Below, piece after piece: positions 33,301 through 42,800 of a DNA stretch of 64,000 nucleotides; position 1 is the first letter of the stretch, and every line of letters begins with the position of its first letter. This DNA is from Pyxidicoccus sp. MSG2. GTDB taxonomy: Bacteria; Myxococcota; Myxococcia; Myxococcales; Myxococcaceae. Where the stretch lies: contig NZ_JAPNKC010000001.1 of the NCBI RefSeq assembly GCF_026626705.1, positions 1,054,001 through 1,118,000 of the forward strand, written 5' to 3'. The notes beneath the pieces are model-generated. The model was not told the origin of the DNA. It did no database searches and was given only the letters and a program-made list of their open reading frames with translations. The position numbers and the translations under genes were made by a program.

Positions 33301-36300
33301 TTGAACCAGCCGAGCCGTTCGGGCTTCAGCCCGGCGCTGCTGTCGCTCTTGTTTTGTGCCGCCTTCCTCGCGCGCTGCGCCTGCACGGACGTCACTCCTC
33401 CGGCGCCGCCACCCACTTCGGGCTGTGGGACGAGCTGCCCCCAGGGCCAGACCTGCGTGGCCGACCAGTGCGTCGCCGAGACGTGCGCTGGGCAGGTGTG
33501 CCGCGCCGACGAGGTATGCCAGGAGGGCCGCTGTCTGTCGCGCGAGTGCGTGGGCGTGCAGTGTCCCGGCTCCCAGGTGTGCGTGGACGGCAACTGCTAC
33601 CTCAAGGCCTGTGGCGGCACCGCCTGCGGCGTCAATGAGGCCTGCGTCGACGGACGCTGCCAGGACACTCGCTGCGTGGGCGTCGCCTGCCCCACCGGCC
33701 AGGACTGCGCCAATGGCACCTGCTACCCGCGCTCCTGCGGCACGGTGGCCTGTGCCGCCGGTGAAGTGTGCGTGGGCAATGCCTGTGCAGAGCGTCGCTG
33801 CGTAGGCGTGGCCTGCCCCACCGGTGAGTTCTGCAGCCACGGCTCCTGCAGCAGGTGCCCTCCTGGCTTCTACTCCGAGGGGGTGCAATGCCTGCCCGAG
33901 GTGGCTACCGGCGGTGACTGCACCAACGGTCGCCAGTGCGCCTCCAGCCAGTGCACCGACGGCGTGTGCTGCAACCTCGCCTGTGACGGGGCCTGCGAGA
34001 CATGCGGCGACGACGGCGAGTGCCGCCCCCTGCCAGTTGGCCAGGGGGATGTGGCCTGTGGAACCTACTCGTGCAACGCCTCGGGTGAATGCGAGACGGC
34101 GTGCACCTCGGATGCCCAGTGCCAGCAGGACGCGCGGTGCGTGGAAGGCGAGTGCCGCGCCACCCGTGCCGACGCCACCACCTGCACCTCGGGCGTGGAG
34201 TGCCAGAGCGGCTTCTGCGTGGACGGCGTCTGCTGCGGCTCGGCCTGCGCCGGCGGCTGCGACAGCTGCGACCAGCCGGGGAAGCTGGGCGTGTGCTCAT
34301 CCCTGCCTTCCGGGACGGCCGGGGTGCCCTCCTGCGCTCCCTTCGTCTGTGACGGAGTGAGTGGCGCCTGCCCCCAGGCCTGCGATGCCCAGGCAGACTG
34401 CGCTTCCACCTACTACTGCGAGGAAGGCCACTGCCTCGAGCGCAAGGAAGCGAGCGGTACCTGCACCCGCGCCGAGGAGTGCGCCAGCAGCCACTGCGTG
34501 GACGGCGTCTGCTGCGACGCGGCCTGCGATGGGGCCTGCGACGCCTGCAACCTTGCGGGCAATACTGGCCACTGTCTTCCGCTAGCCGCCGGTGAGGCGG
34601 GAAGTCCCTCATGTGCTCCGGCGACGTGCGATGGCACCTCGGCCTCCTGCCCGGGCGGCTGCACCACCGATGCCCAGTGCTCCAACGGATACTTCTGCAA
34701 CGGCAGCGGGCAGTGCGAGGAGAAGAAGACTCCCGGCACCTCCTGTGGAGCGAGCAACCAATGCTCGGGCGGCAACTGCGTGGACGCGGTCTGCTGCGAC
34801 GCGGCCTGCGCCGGCGCCTGTGACGCCTGCAACCTGCCCGGCAGCGTGGGCACCTGCACCCCGCGCCCGGCCGGCAACGCCGGCACGCCCTCCTGCGCCC
34901 CCTACCTGTGCAACGGCGCCTCGGCCTCGTGCTCCACCACCTGCGGCTCCGACGCCGAGTGCACCGCCGGCAACTTCTGCAACGCCGGCTCCTGCGCTCC
35001 GGCAAAACAGAATGGCGCCACCTGCTCAGCCGCCAACGAATGCGGCAGCGGCAACTGCGTGGACGGCGTGTGCTGCAACACCAGCTGCAACGGCGGCGCC
35101 TGCGACGCCTGCAACCTGCCTGGCAGTGAGGGCACCTGCAGCCTCGCCCCTTCCACCACCCAGTGCCGCGCCTCGGCCGGCGTGTGCGACCCGGTGGAGT
35201 TCTGCAGCGGCTCGTCCGCCATCTGCCCCGCCGACACCCTCGCCTCCTCCGCCACCGTCTGCCGCACGGCGACAGATGCCTGCGACACGGCTGAAACGTG
35301 CACCGGGGCGAGCGCCCTCTGTCCCGCCGACGCCGTCGCGACGACCGCAACGGTGTGCCGTGGTGCCGCAGGCAGCTGCGACGTGGCCGAGACCTGCGAC
35401 GGAGCCAGCAAGAGCTGTCCCAACGATGCCGTCGCGACGGCCAGCACCGTCTGTCGAGGGGCTACCGACACCTGCGACGCCACGGAGACCTGCGACGGCG
35501 CGAGCAAGACGTGTCCCAACGATGCGGTGGTGACGGCCGGTACCGTCTGCCGCGCCACCTCGGGTATCTGTGACGTGGCCGAGAGCTGCAATGGCAGCAG
35601 CAAGGCGTGTCCCGGCGACGCGCTCGTGAGCGCTGGCACCGTGTGCCGGGGCTCATCAGGCGCTTGTGACGTGGCGGAGACCTGCACGGGCGCAAGCGCC
35701 GCCTGCCCCGGCGATGCGCTCGTGAGCGCTGGCACCGTGTGCCGGAGCTCGTCAGGCGCTTGTGACGTGGCGGAAACCTGCACGGGTGCGAGCACCGCCT
35801 GTCCCGGCGACGCGCTCGTGAGCGCCGGGACTGTCTGCCGCGCCGCCACCGACACCTGCGATGTGACCGAGAGCTGTACGGGCTCGAGTGTGGCATGCCC
35901 CGCAGACGGCGTAGTGGCTGCCGGAACGGTGTGCCGGGGGGCCACGGACACCTGCGACGTGGCCGAGTCCTGCAACGGCTCCGCCAAGGCCTGCCCCAGC
36001 GATGCGGTGGCGGGTGCGGGCACGGAGTGCCGTACGGCTTCGGGCGTGTGCGACGTGGCCGAGTCCTGCAACGGCTCCGCCAAGGCCTGCCCGGCGGACG
36101 GCGTCGTCTCCGCGGGCACCATGTGCCGGGGCTCCGCGGGCGCCTGCGACCCGGCCGAGGCCTGCAACGGTTCGGCGAAGAGCTGTCCCGCCGACGCGCT
36201 GACCAGCGCCGGCACAGTGTGCCGCGGCTCGGCGGGCTCGTGCGACCTGGCCGAATCCTGCAACGGCTCCAGCGCCGCGTGCCCCGGCGATGCGAAGGTT

Positions 36301-37113
36301 GCCGCGGGCACGACGTGCCGCGGCTCGGCGGGCCTGTGTGACGTCGCCGAGTCCTGCAACGGCTCCAGCGATGCATGCCCCGGCGATGCGAAGGTTGCCG
36401 CGGGCACGACGTGCCGCGGCTCGGCGGGCTCGTGTGACGTCGCCGAGTCCTGCAACGGCTCCAGCGATGCATGCCCCGGCGATTCGAAGGTTGCCGCGGG
36501 CACGGAGTGCCGCGCCTCAGCGGGAAGCTGCGACCCGGCCGAGGCCTGTGATGGCTCCGGCGTCGCGTGCCCCGCCAACGTCTACACCAGCGCGGGGACC
36601 GTCTGCCGCGCCGCGAGTGGGGTGTGCGACGCGACAGAGACTTGCACCGGCTCAGGGCCTTCGTGCCCGGGCGATGCTTCCGCGCCCAATGGGATGGTGT
36701 GTGCCGCCCCGAACCAGGGGGGCTGGAGCGCCTGCGCAGGCTACAGCGACACCTGCGACGAGACCGGCACTCAGTCGCGCGTGGTGACGGCCTACGCCTG
36801 CACCAGCGGGACCTGCGGTAGTTCTACCTCCAGCGAGACCCAGGCCTGCAGCCGGAGCACCACGGGGGTGGCCTGCGGCACCACCACGTACGGACCGTGG
36901 AGCGCCTGCAACGCAAGCGGCCCTTGCGCAATGGGGTCCCAAAGCCGCACCGTCACCAGCTACGCCTGCGCTTCTGGAGGCTGCCAGGCGAGCACTTCCG
37001 AGGAAACGCAGTCCTGCGTGGGGAACGGTAGTGACTGCCCCGGTGGTATGGCCTGCTATGGCTGCGCTGTCTGCCTGAGACCAGACCAGGTGTGCTACGT
37101 CGAGGAAGGGTAA
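33301..37113 (+). CDS. Giant Cys-rich exported protein B with sixteen 32-aa repeats (paralogue of A)
   Basis: 1270 aa from TTG 33301. Same architecture as protein A: signal segment LLSLLFCAAFLARCAC, short C-rich units, Dickkopf/EGF-like modules, then exactly 16 units of 32 aa (residues 622-1133) and a TSP1-like tail (about 1142-1270). Blocks almost identical to A (for example around 34800-35380 and 36410-36930) alternate with clearly diverged blocks. Repeat sequences differ mostly in the middle of the array. SD-like GAGGAAGGG at the end of this gene serves the next start at 37118, so the downstream genes are linked to it. Confidence 0.8.
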   Translation: MNQPSRSGFSPALLSLLFCAAFLARCACTDVTPPAPPPTSGCGTSCPQGQTCVADQCVAETCAGQVCRADEVCQEGRCLSRECVGVQCPGSQVCVDGNCYLKACGGTACGVNEACVDGRCQDTRCVGVACPTGQDCANGTCYPRSCGTVACAAGEVCVGNACAERRCVGVACPTGEFCSHGSCSRCPPGFYSEGVQCLPEVATGGDCTNGRQCASSQCTDGVCCNLACDGACETCGDDGECRPLPVGQGDVACGTYSCNASGECETACTSDAQCQQDARCVEGECRATRADATTCTSGVECQSGFCVDGVCCGSACAGGCDSCDQPGKLGVCSSLPSGTAGVPSCAPFVCDGVSGACPQACDAQADCASTYYCEEGHCLERKEASGTCTRAEECASSHCVDGVCCDAACDGACDACNLAGNTGHCLPLAAGEAGSPSCAPATCDGTSASCPGGCTTDAQCSNGYFCNGSGQCEEKKTPGTSCGASNQCSGGNCVDAVCCDAACAGACDACNLPGSVGTCTPRPAGNAGTPSCAPYLCNGASASCSTTCGSDAECTAGNFCNAGSCAPAKQNGATCSAANECGSGNCVDGVCCNTSCNGGACDACNLPGSEGTCSLAPSTTQCRASAGVCDPVEFCSGSSAICPADTLASSATVCRTATDACDTAETCTGASALCPADAVATTATVCRGAAGSCDVAETCDGASKSCPNDAVATASTVCRGATDTCDATETCDGASKTCPNDAVVTAGTVCRATSGICDVAESCNGSSKACPGDALVSAGTVCRGSSGACDVAETCTGASAACPGDALVSAGTVCRSSSGACDVAETCTGASTACPGDALVSAGTVCRAATDTCDVTESCTGSSVACPADGVVAAGTVCRGATDTCDVAESCNGSAKACPSDAVAGAGTECRTASGVCDVAESCNGSAKACPADGVVSAGTMCRGSAGACDPAEACNGSAKSCPADALTSAGTVCRGSAGSCDLAESCNGSSAACPGDAKVAAGTTCRGSAGLCDVAESCNGSSDACPGDAKVAAGTTCRGSAGSCDVAESCNGSSDACPGDSKVAAGTECRASAGSCDPAEACDGSGVACPANVYTSAGTVCRAASGVCDATETCTGSGPSCPGDASAPNGMVCAAPNQGGWSACAGYSDTCDETGTQSRVVTAYACTSGTCGSSTSSETQACSRSTTGVACGTTTYGPWSACNASGPCAMGSQSRTVTSYACASGGCQASTSEETQSCVGNGSDCPGGMACYGCAVCLRPDQVCYVEEG
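35164..36699 (+). repeat. Tandem array of 16 x 96 bp inside Cys-rich gene B
   Basis: Exactly 1536 bp between the first repeat cysteine codon (35164) and the cysteine codon after the last unit (36700). One unit fewer than in gene A. Confidence 0.85.
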
Positions 37114-37117
37114 GAGT

Positions 37118-38185
37118 ATGGCTGGAATGTCTGATGGTCACGCCTGCGCGAGCAGTCTCCGCGCGAGGGCGTGTGGTAGTCGCCGCCCCATGGGTGTTGT
37201 CCTGAGCCGGGGGCGAGCCGCCGCCGTATTCGCCCTCCTGCTCTTCTGCTTTCCCAGGGGAGGACTCGCACAGGCCTCCTCCTCCGTGTCAGCGCCGGAG
37301 GGGAGCCCCGAGGTTCAGCGCTACCTCCTTTCCGCCTCGCGCCTCTACGAAGACCTCGAATACGAGCGGGCGCTCGACCAACTCGCGAGCGCCAAACGCT
37401 TCGCGCACCGCGTGGAGGACGACGTCACCATCGCTCTCTATGAGGGCATCATCCTCGCCGACCTTGGCAAGAAGGAGGCGTCCACCGCTGCATTCAAGGC
37501 CGCGCTCTTCCTGAACCCAGAGGCGACGCTGCCGGTGACGGTGAGCCCCAAGGTGGAGCGGGACTTCGAGGCGGCACGAGCCGACGTCCGCAAGGAACTG
37601 GCGCCCATCATCGCCCGGCAGGAGGCGGAGAAGCAGCGCAAGGAGGAGGAGCGCCGCGCCGCCGAGTTGCAGGCGCAAGCGGCGGAGAAGCAGCGCAAGG
37701 AAGAGGAGGAACGTCACGCCGCCGAGTTGCAGGCACAAGCGGCGGAGAAGCAACGCCAGGAGGAGGCGCGCCGCGCCGCCGAACTGAAGGCCCAGGAGGA
37801 GGCAGAGCGCCTGCGTTCCGCCAACCACCGCCCAGTCCTCGAACCTGCTGCACCCGCCATCTCCACCGGACCCGACCTGCGTGTTGCGCCACAGGTGGAG
37901 GCGCCTCGGCGCTCCCGCCCGGTCCTTCCTTTCGTGCTGCTCGGCGCGGGCGCACTCGCCGGTGGAGCGGGAGGCTACTTCGGGATTCAGTCCAGGTCGG
38001 ACACCCGGTCCGCCCGGGAGCCGGGCTTCCAGTCGGTGCGCGCCGACCATCTCGAGAGCGCGCGAGGTAACGCCCTCATCGCCAACGTCCTCCTTGGCAC
38101 CGCGACCGCGGCTGGCATCGGGGCCCTCATCAGCTTCCTATCCTCGGGTGGTGACGACGCCCCCACGGCGGAGGCCGCGCGATGA
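37118..38185 (+). CDS. Exported/membrane protein with TPR-like region, coiled coil and TM pair
   Basis: 355 aa. The start at 37118 has GAGGAAGGG 7 nt upstream and follows the Cys-rich stop by 4 nt; ATG 37190 would give a tidier signal peptide. Signal: AAAVFALLLFCFPRGGLAQ. Residues about 70-150 are TPR-like (LLSASRLYEDLEYERALDQL). Residues about 165-230 form a charged coiled coil with a ~21-residue repeat (AELQAQAAEKQRKEEE, three times). Hydrophobic segments lie at about 270-290 (LPFVLLGAGALAGGAGGYFG) and 325-345. It overlaps the next gene (ATGA). The plausible role is envelope anchoring or assembly of the surface proteins encoded beside it, by inference from context. Confidence 0.72.
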   Translation: MAGMSDGHACASSLRARACGSRRPMGVVLSRGRAAAVFALLLFCFPRGGLAQASSSVSAPEGSPEVQRYLLSASRLYEDLEYERALDQLASAKRFAHRVEDDVTIALYEGIILADLGKKEASTAAFKAALFLNPEATLPVTVSPKVERDFEAARADVRKELAPIIARQEAEKQRKEEERRAAELQAQAAEKQRKEEEERHAAELQAQAAEKQRQEEARRAAELKAQEEAERLRSANHRPVLEPAAPAISTGPDLRVAPQVEAPRRSRPVLPFVLLGAGALAGGAGGYFGIQSRSDTRSAREPGFQSVRADHLESARGNALIANVLLGTATAAGIGALISFLSSGGDDAPTAEAAR

Positions 38186-39855
38186 AGTGGCTCTCCCTGT
38201 TCGCCGTGCTGCTCACCGGCTGTCTCGTTCCCAGCCTCGATGAAGTCGAGGCAGAAGGACCGCCGGGCACCTGCGACGCCGAGCACCCCTGCGTCACCGG
38301 CTACTTCTGCGTCGAGGGCATCTGTCAGACCAACGCGGGCCCAAGCTGCGAGCCAGGGAACACTGCCCTGTGCGACCTGCAAAAGGGAGTCTGCGAGGGC
38401 AAGGCCCGGGCGTGCATCGAGGGCCACGAGGAATCGGTGTGCACCGCCGCGTCGTACGGCATGGACTATGAGCCGGCCGAAACGCTCTGCGACAACAAGG
38501 ACAACGACTGCGACGGCGCCACGGATGAAGCACTCACCCTGGCCTGCGCGAAGCAGCAGGGCGTCTGCGAGGGCAGCGTCCAGGCCTGCACCGAAGGCAC
38601 CTATCCCGCCTGTGACGACGCGGTGTATCTGGCGAACAACGGCGCCTATCAGCCCTTCGAACAGAGCTGCGACGGCCAGGACAACGACTGCGACGGCCAG
38701 AAGGATGCCTGGTCACCCATCAATGTCAGCCGGACCACGCCCACGGACGGCGCACCGGACGCGGTGCGCTCGCGGAACGTGGCAGCCATCTCTGTGTCCC
38801 AGGGGGGCCAGTCTCCCGTGCTCCTCACCCTCTACGAGGAGGGAGACCGCATCCTCGCGCGCACGTTCACCCCGGATGGCAGGGTGAGCCAGGGCAAGGC
38901 CCCGAGCGCCACCGTCCCCCAGGCCTCCACGGTGACTGAGCCGGTGCTTGCATCCAACGGGCTGGTCCACGTGGGCGCATGGATTGAAGAGCTCCCGCCG
39001 GGCAGCGGCACGGTGACCCACCGGGTCATGGTGGCGCCGCTGGGAATCGATGGCGTGTCCACCATCCAGGACCGGGCTGCTGTTCCCATCTTCGACCAGG
39101 GTCGGCCGCTGCGTCTGGCGCTTTCGGTGAGCAACAACCGGGCCCTCGTGGTGGTCGAGCAGGCCCAGGAGTCCGGGGGACCACGGCTGTGGGCCGTCAC
39201 CATGCCCCTCAGCTTTCCGCCCCCTGGGGACTCCATCAAGACGCAGCAGATCGGCGTTGGCGCCACGGGTTCGCGTCCCTCCGTTTTTCCGCCCCGCTCG
39301 GCGACGGAGACCTTCTTCGTGGCCTACGAGAGCGCCACGGGCATCCGGGTGGCCTCGGTGCGGGATGACGCGACGGTGAGTCCGCTGACAGGAATTGACG
39401 TCGAGGGTGCGAGCCAACCGCAGGTCTTCAGCGATGAGACTTCCGGGGGCGTGCAGGGTTACACCGTGTGCTTCGTGCCCCCCACGCGCGACCGCATCTC
39501 GGTGGCCCACTGCACCGGCGGCACGTGCAGCCCGCAGCCGGAGCTGGTCGGCGCCCCCCTCTCCGGCCCCATCCAGGACCTGAGGATCACCTCCCGCTCG
39601 CCCACTTCGCAGGAACCGCTTCTGGCCACCTGGGTGTCCAGCGGCACGGTCCAGGTCTTCCTTCCGAGCGTCGGCACGGAAGGCTCGCTCCTGCAGGCCA
39701 ACTCCGCGGGCAGCGCCTTCCGCCCTGTCCCCGTCGTCCTCGAAGCTGGGGTATCCGGAGGAGGAAAGGGCCTCGTGATCTTCGACACCGAGGGGAACAC
39801 CTCAGGTGGCCTGGCCCGCGACGAAATCTTCGTCCTCCCGGTGTGTCTCCCGTGA
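38182..39855 (+). CDS. MopE-like lipoprotein with DNDCDG motifs and a beta-propeller-like domain
   Basis: 557 aa. Signal with a good lipobox (LFAVLLTGC, lipid Cys about residue 14). Residues about 30-55 form a small Cys cluster. Two MopE-type units follow, each ending in DNDCDG (CDNKDNDCDGATDE and CDGQDNDCDGQKD), a pattern thought to bind metal and common in myxobacterial surface proteins. The remaining ~370 residues are beta-rich, with recurrent 'vlas..lvhvgaWi..' blade-like strands. The ATG overlaps the upstream stop (ATGA), so it is the fourth gene of the Cys-rich operon. It is anchored to a membrane and probably displayed with the giant proteins. Confidence 0.78.
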   Translation: MKWLSLFAVLLTGCLVPSLDEVEAEGPPGTCDAEHPCVTGYFCVEGICQTNAGPSCEPGNTALCDLQKGVCEGKARACIEGHEESVCTAASYGMDYEPAETLCDNKDNDCDGATDEALTLACAKQQGVCEGSVQACTEGTYPACDDAVYLANNGAYQPFEQSCDGQDNDCDGQKDAWSPINVSRTTPTDGAPDAVRSRNVAAISVSQGGQSPVLLTLYEEGDRILARTFTPDGRVSQGKAPSATVPQASTVTEPVLASNGLVHVGAWIEELPPGSGTVTHRVMVAPLGIDGVSTIQDRAAVPIFDQGRPLRLALSVSNNRALVVVEQAQESGGPRLWAVTMPLSFPPPGDSIKTQQIGVGATGSRPSVFPPRSATETFFVAYESATGIRVASVRDDATVSPLTGIDVEGASQPQVFSDETSGGVQGYTVCFVPPTRDRISVAHCTGGTCSPQPELVGAPLSGPIQDLRITSRSPTSQEPLLATWVSSGTVQVFLPSVGTEGSLLQANSAGSAFRPVPVVLEAGVSGGGKGLVIFDTEGNTSGGLARDEIFVLPVCLP

Positions 39856-39877
39856 GCGGGGTTTGCGCTCCCCAAGG

Positions 39878-39894
39878 GGCCGGGCACTCCGGCC
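39878..39894. terminator. Hairpin between convergent genes
   Basis: GGCCGG-GCACT-CCGGCC, a perfect 6-bp stem, sits between the end of the lipoprotein gene (39855) and the stop of the minus-strand kinase gene. No T-run is evident. Confidence 0.4.
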
Positions 39895-42800
39895 TACCCT
39901 GGTGAAAACGAAGCACAGACCCGCACGCCAATCCTGGCATCGCGCGCCGTGGGGTCACCGGGTGAGAGGTCCGCGCTGGCCGCGAGAAAGGCGTCGTAAT
40001 ACCAGGCGCCCCCTCGGAGCACGACGCGCCCGAACCCCGGTGTCGCGGCGCGCGTGAGCTCGTAGGCGTTGCCGGCCATGTCTTCCAGGCCGAAGGGACT
40101 CACCGAGTCAGGGTGGGCGCCGACCATGTCGGGCCCGAAGGCCGTGGGCTGCCGGTCGTACGTCTCGTCGACGTTGGCGTCGTCGGGCTGCAATTGGTCG
40201 CCATGGGGGTATCGCCGGCCATCCGCGCCCCGGGCCGCGTACTCCCATTCGTGCTGGCCGCACAGGCGCGCTCCCGGCAGACGCTTCGTCCGGTCGAGCC
40301 AGTAGAAATAGCCATCCAGGTCCCGGGCCGAAACGCCAGACAGGGGAAACCGCCTCCAGTCGGCGGTGTTCCTCCGCGTCCGCCCCGTGTACACGAAATC
40401 CTCGCCCACCTTCACCGCGCTGAACTCCTCGCGCGAATGCTGGAAGGAGAAGAGCCACCCATCCTTCGGGTGCTTCCAGAGTGAGACGGCCCCCCCGTCG
40501 CCGAAGCGTGGCTGTTCGAGGATGCGCCTCGCGGGCGCGTCCGGAGGCAGGTCGTCCAGGTAGGCCAGCCAGTCGCCGAACGTCACCTCCCTCCGGCCAA
40601 TCAGATAGCCCTCGTTGAGACAGAAGCGATGAATCGGCGGGCTGTACGTGAAGCGCCGCACCTCTTCCGGCTCGGCGCTGCCCAGGAGGAAGCACCCCTG
40701 CGGAACGTAGGCGTAGCCGTCGGGCACCGTGGTGGGGAGCGTAAGGCGAACCGTCTCGCGAGCCCCGTGCGTGAGGAGCAACGGCACCTCCACTGGAGCG
40801 CGTCCTGGATGCGTGATGCGAAGCGCATAGGAGCCCTCGGGAAGAAGGAGGCGGGAGATGGGTGTCAGCCCCAGGGAACCCGCCTCCGGAAAGGGCTCTC
40901 GGCGAAGCCTCCCCTCCACCTGGGTGTAGCGCTCGAGCTCGACCTGCGCACCAGGAGGCGTGGTCACCACCTCGAGCTCGGCCGGAGCCCGGAGCCGTTG
41001 CAGCCACTCCGCGCCCTCCTTCGAGATGTCCGCCTCCCGCTCCAGGCGCTGCGCCCACTCGTCACGCTCGCGGCGTTGATGGAAGAGCTCGGCGAGAAGG
41101 ACTCGCTCGTAGAGGACCTCCGCGGTGAGCCGGCGCGCTTCCGCGTGGCGGGGATCTCGACTCAGCGCCCGCTCAAGGGCCTGGCTGGCGCGAGTGTAGG
41201 CCGCATCGGTCCGGTCATGCATGGCGAGCGTCTCGGTCCATTGCTCATTGGCGGCCCTCCTGGTGCCCGTGGCTTCCCACATGGCCCCGAGGCCCACGGA
41301 CGAAGGCGACCAGCCGCCGAACAGCACCATCGCCTTCTCACTGCCCTCCCGGGCCTGCCCGGCGAGGGCACGACCCTCGGCGAGCGCCCCCCGCGCGGTG
41401 GCGAGCTCCTCGGCGAACAATCGCGCGTCCACGAGGTACGCCAGCAGCCGCTGACCGCCAGAGGCGAAGATGGCGAGCGCGACGACGAGGACCGCGAGCC
41501 GGCGCCCCCAGCGCTCACGTGTCACGGCGCGGCGAGAGGCGAGGAGAAAGGCGCGCTCGCGCGGGCCCAGGATGGAGAGGTCGAGCAGACGCGCCTCGTC
41601 GAGCTGCCGCTGCCCCCAGAGTGCCTCGCGGGCACGCAGGAGGCGCTCCCACTCGGCACTGGCCCCCTCGACCCGCTTGCGCAGCACGCGCTGGCCGATG
41701 TCGTCATCCAGCCAGTCGCGGAGCGTGCCCCAGCTCTGGATGAGCGACTCGTGGGCGATCTCCCAGCGCGGCTGGCCACCCACGGTGCGCGTGTGCAGCA
41801 GCCGGCCTTCGACGAGCGCACGAAGGGCGGCGCGAGAGGCCCCATCCGAGGCCTCGGCGAGCGCGTCCTCGCCGCGCTCGATGCGCGTGCCCTCCGCCGT
41901 CACCAATTGAATCAGGAGGCGGTGTGCCGCCGCGTGCTCGGCCGGACCCAGGCGCGCGAGCACCCCATCCGCATGCCGGGACAGCGCTCCGGCCACCCCG
42001 CCCATCGCGTCGAGTGCCTCACGCGTGATGCGGCCCTGCGCGGGATTGCGCCGCTCCCACAGCTCGGCGAGCGCGAACTGGAGGAGCGGCAGGCTGCCCA
42101 CACCGTGCGCCGTGGAGTCGACCAGCGTCTGGAGGAGCTCACCGGACTCGAAGACCACGCCCCGGCTGCGCGCGGGGCCGACGATGGCCTCACGCACTCC
42201 CTCGGGGGACAGGGGACGCAGGATGTAGAGCCCCCGCTCGGCCTCGTCGCCCAGGCCGGGCAGCGCGCACAGTCGCGTCAGGAAATCACCGCGCGCCGCC
42301 AGCAACACGTGGAGTCCCGCCGACGGCAGGGCGAGCTCCCCGAGGAGGCGAGCGAAGTGCGCCGCCTGGACCGGCTCGGAAAGGGTGATGAGCTCCTCGA
42401 GCTGGTCGATGAATAGCAGCAGCCCCCGCCCGCGCGAGTGCGCCTCGCGCAGCGCCTGCCCGAGCCAGGCCGGCCTGTCCGCGAGCGCGGTCACGAGCTC
42501 CGCTTCCTTCTGGCCCAGCACGGGCGCGAGCGCGGCGGCCAGGGCCTCGAGCGGGCGGTGACCGGGCCACAGCGTGAGGGTGACCTGCTCACGGCCGTCG
42601 TCCAGGGCGCCCGCGGCCACCCGGGGCAGCACGCCCGCGCGGCACAGCGAGGACTTTCCTGCCCCGGAGTCTCCGGCCACGAGCACCAGGGGCCGGGAGC
42701 GGAGACGCTCCAGCACGGCGCGGATGTCGGCCTCGCGCCCGAAGAAGAGCGACCGGTGCTCGGCCTCGAAGGGCGCCAGGCCGCGGTAGGGATTGCCGGC

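Noticed and set aside
28705..37113. CRISPR-like array suggested by regular 96-bp repeats
   Set aside because: Repeats are contiguous, in frame and coding for Cys-rich units; no unique spacers and no cas genes.
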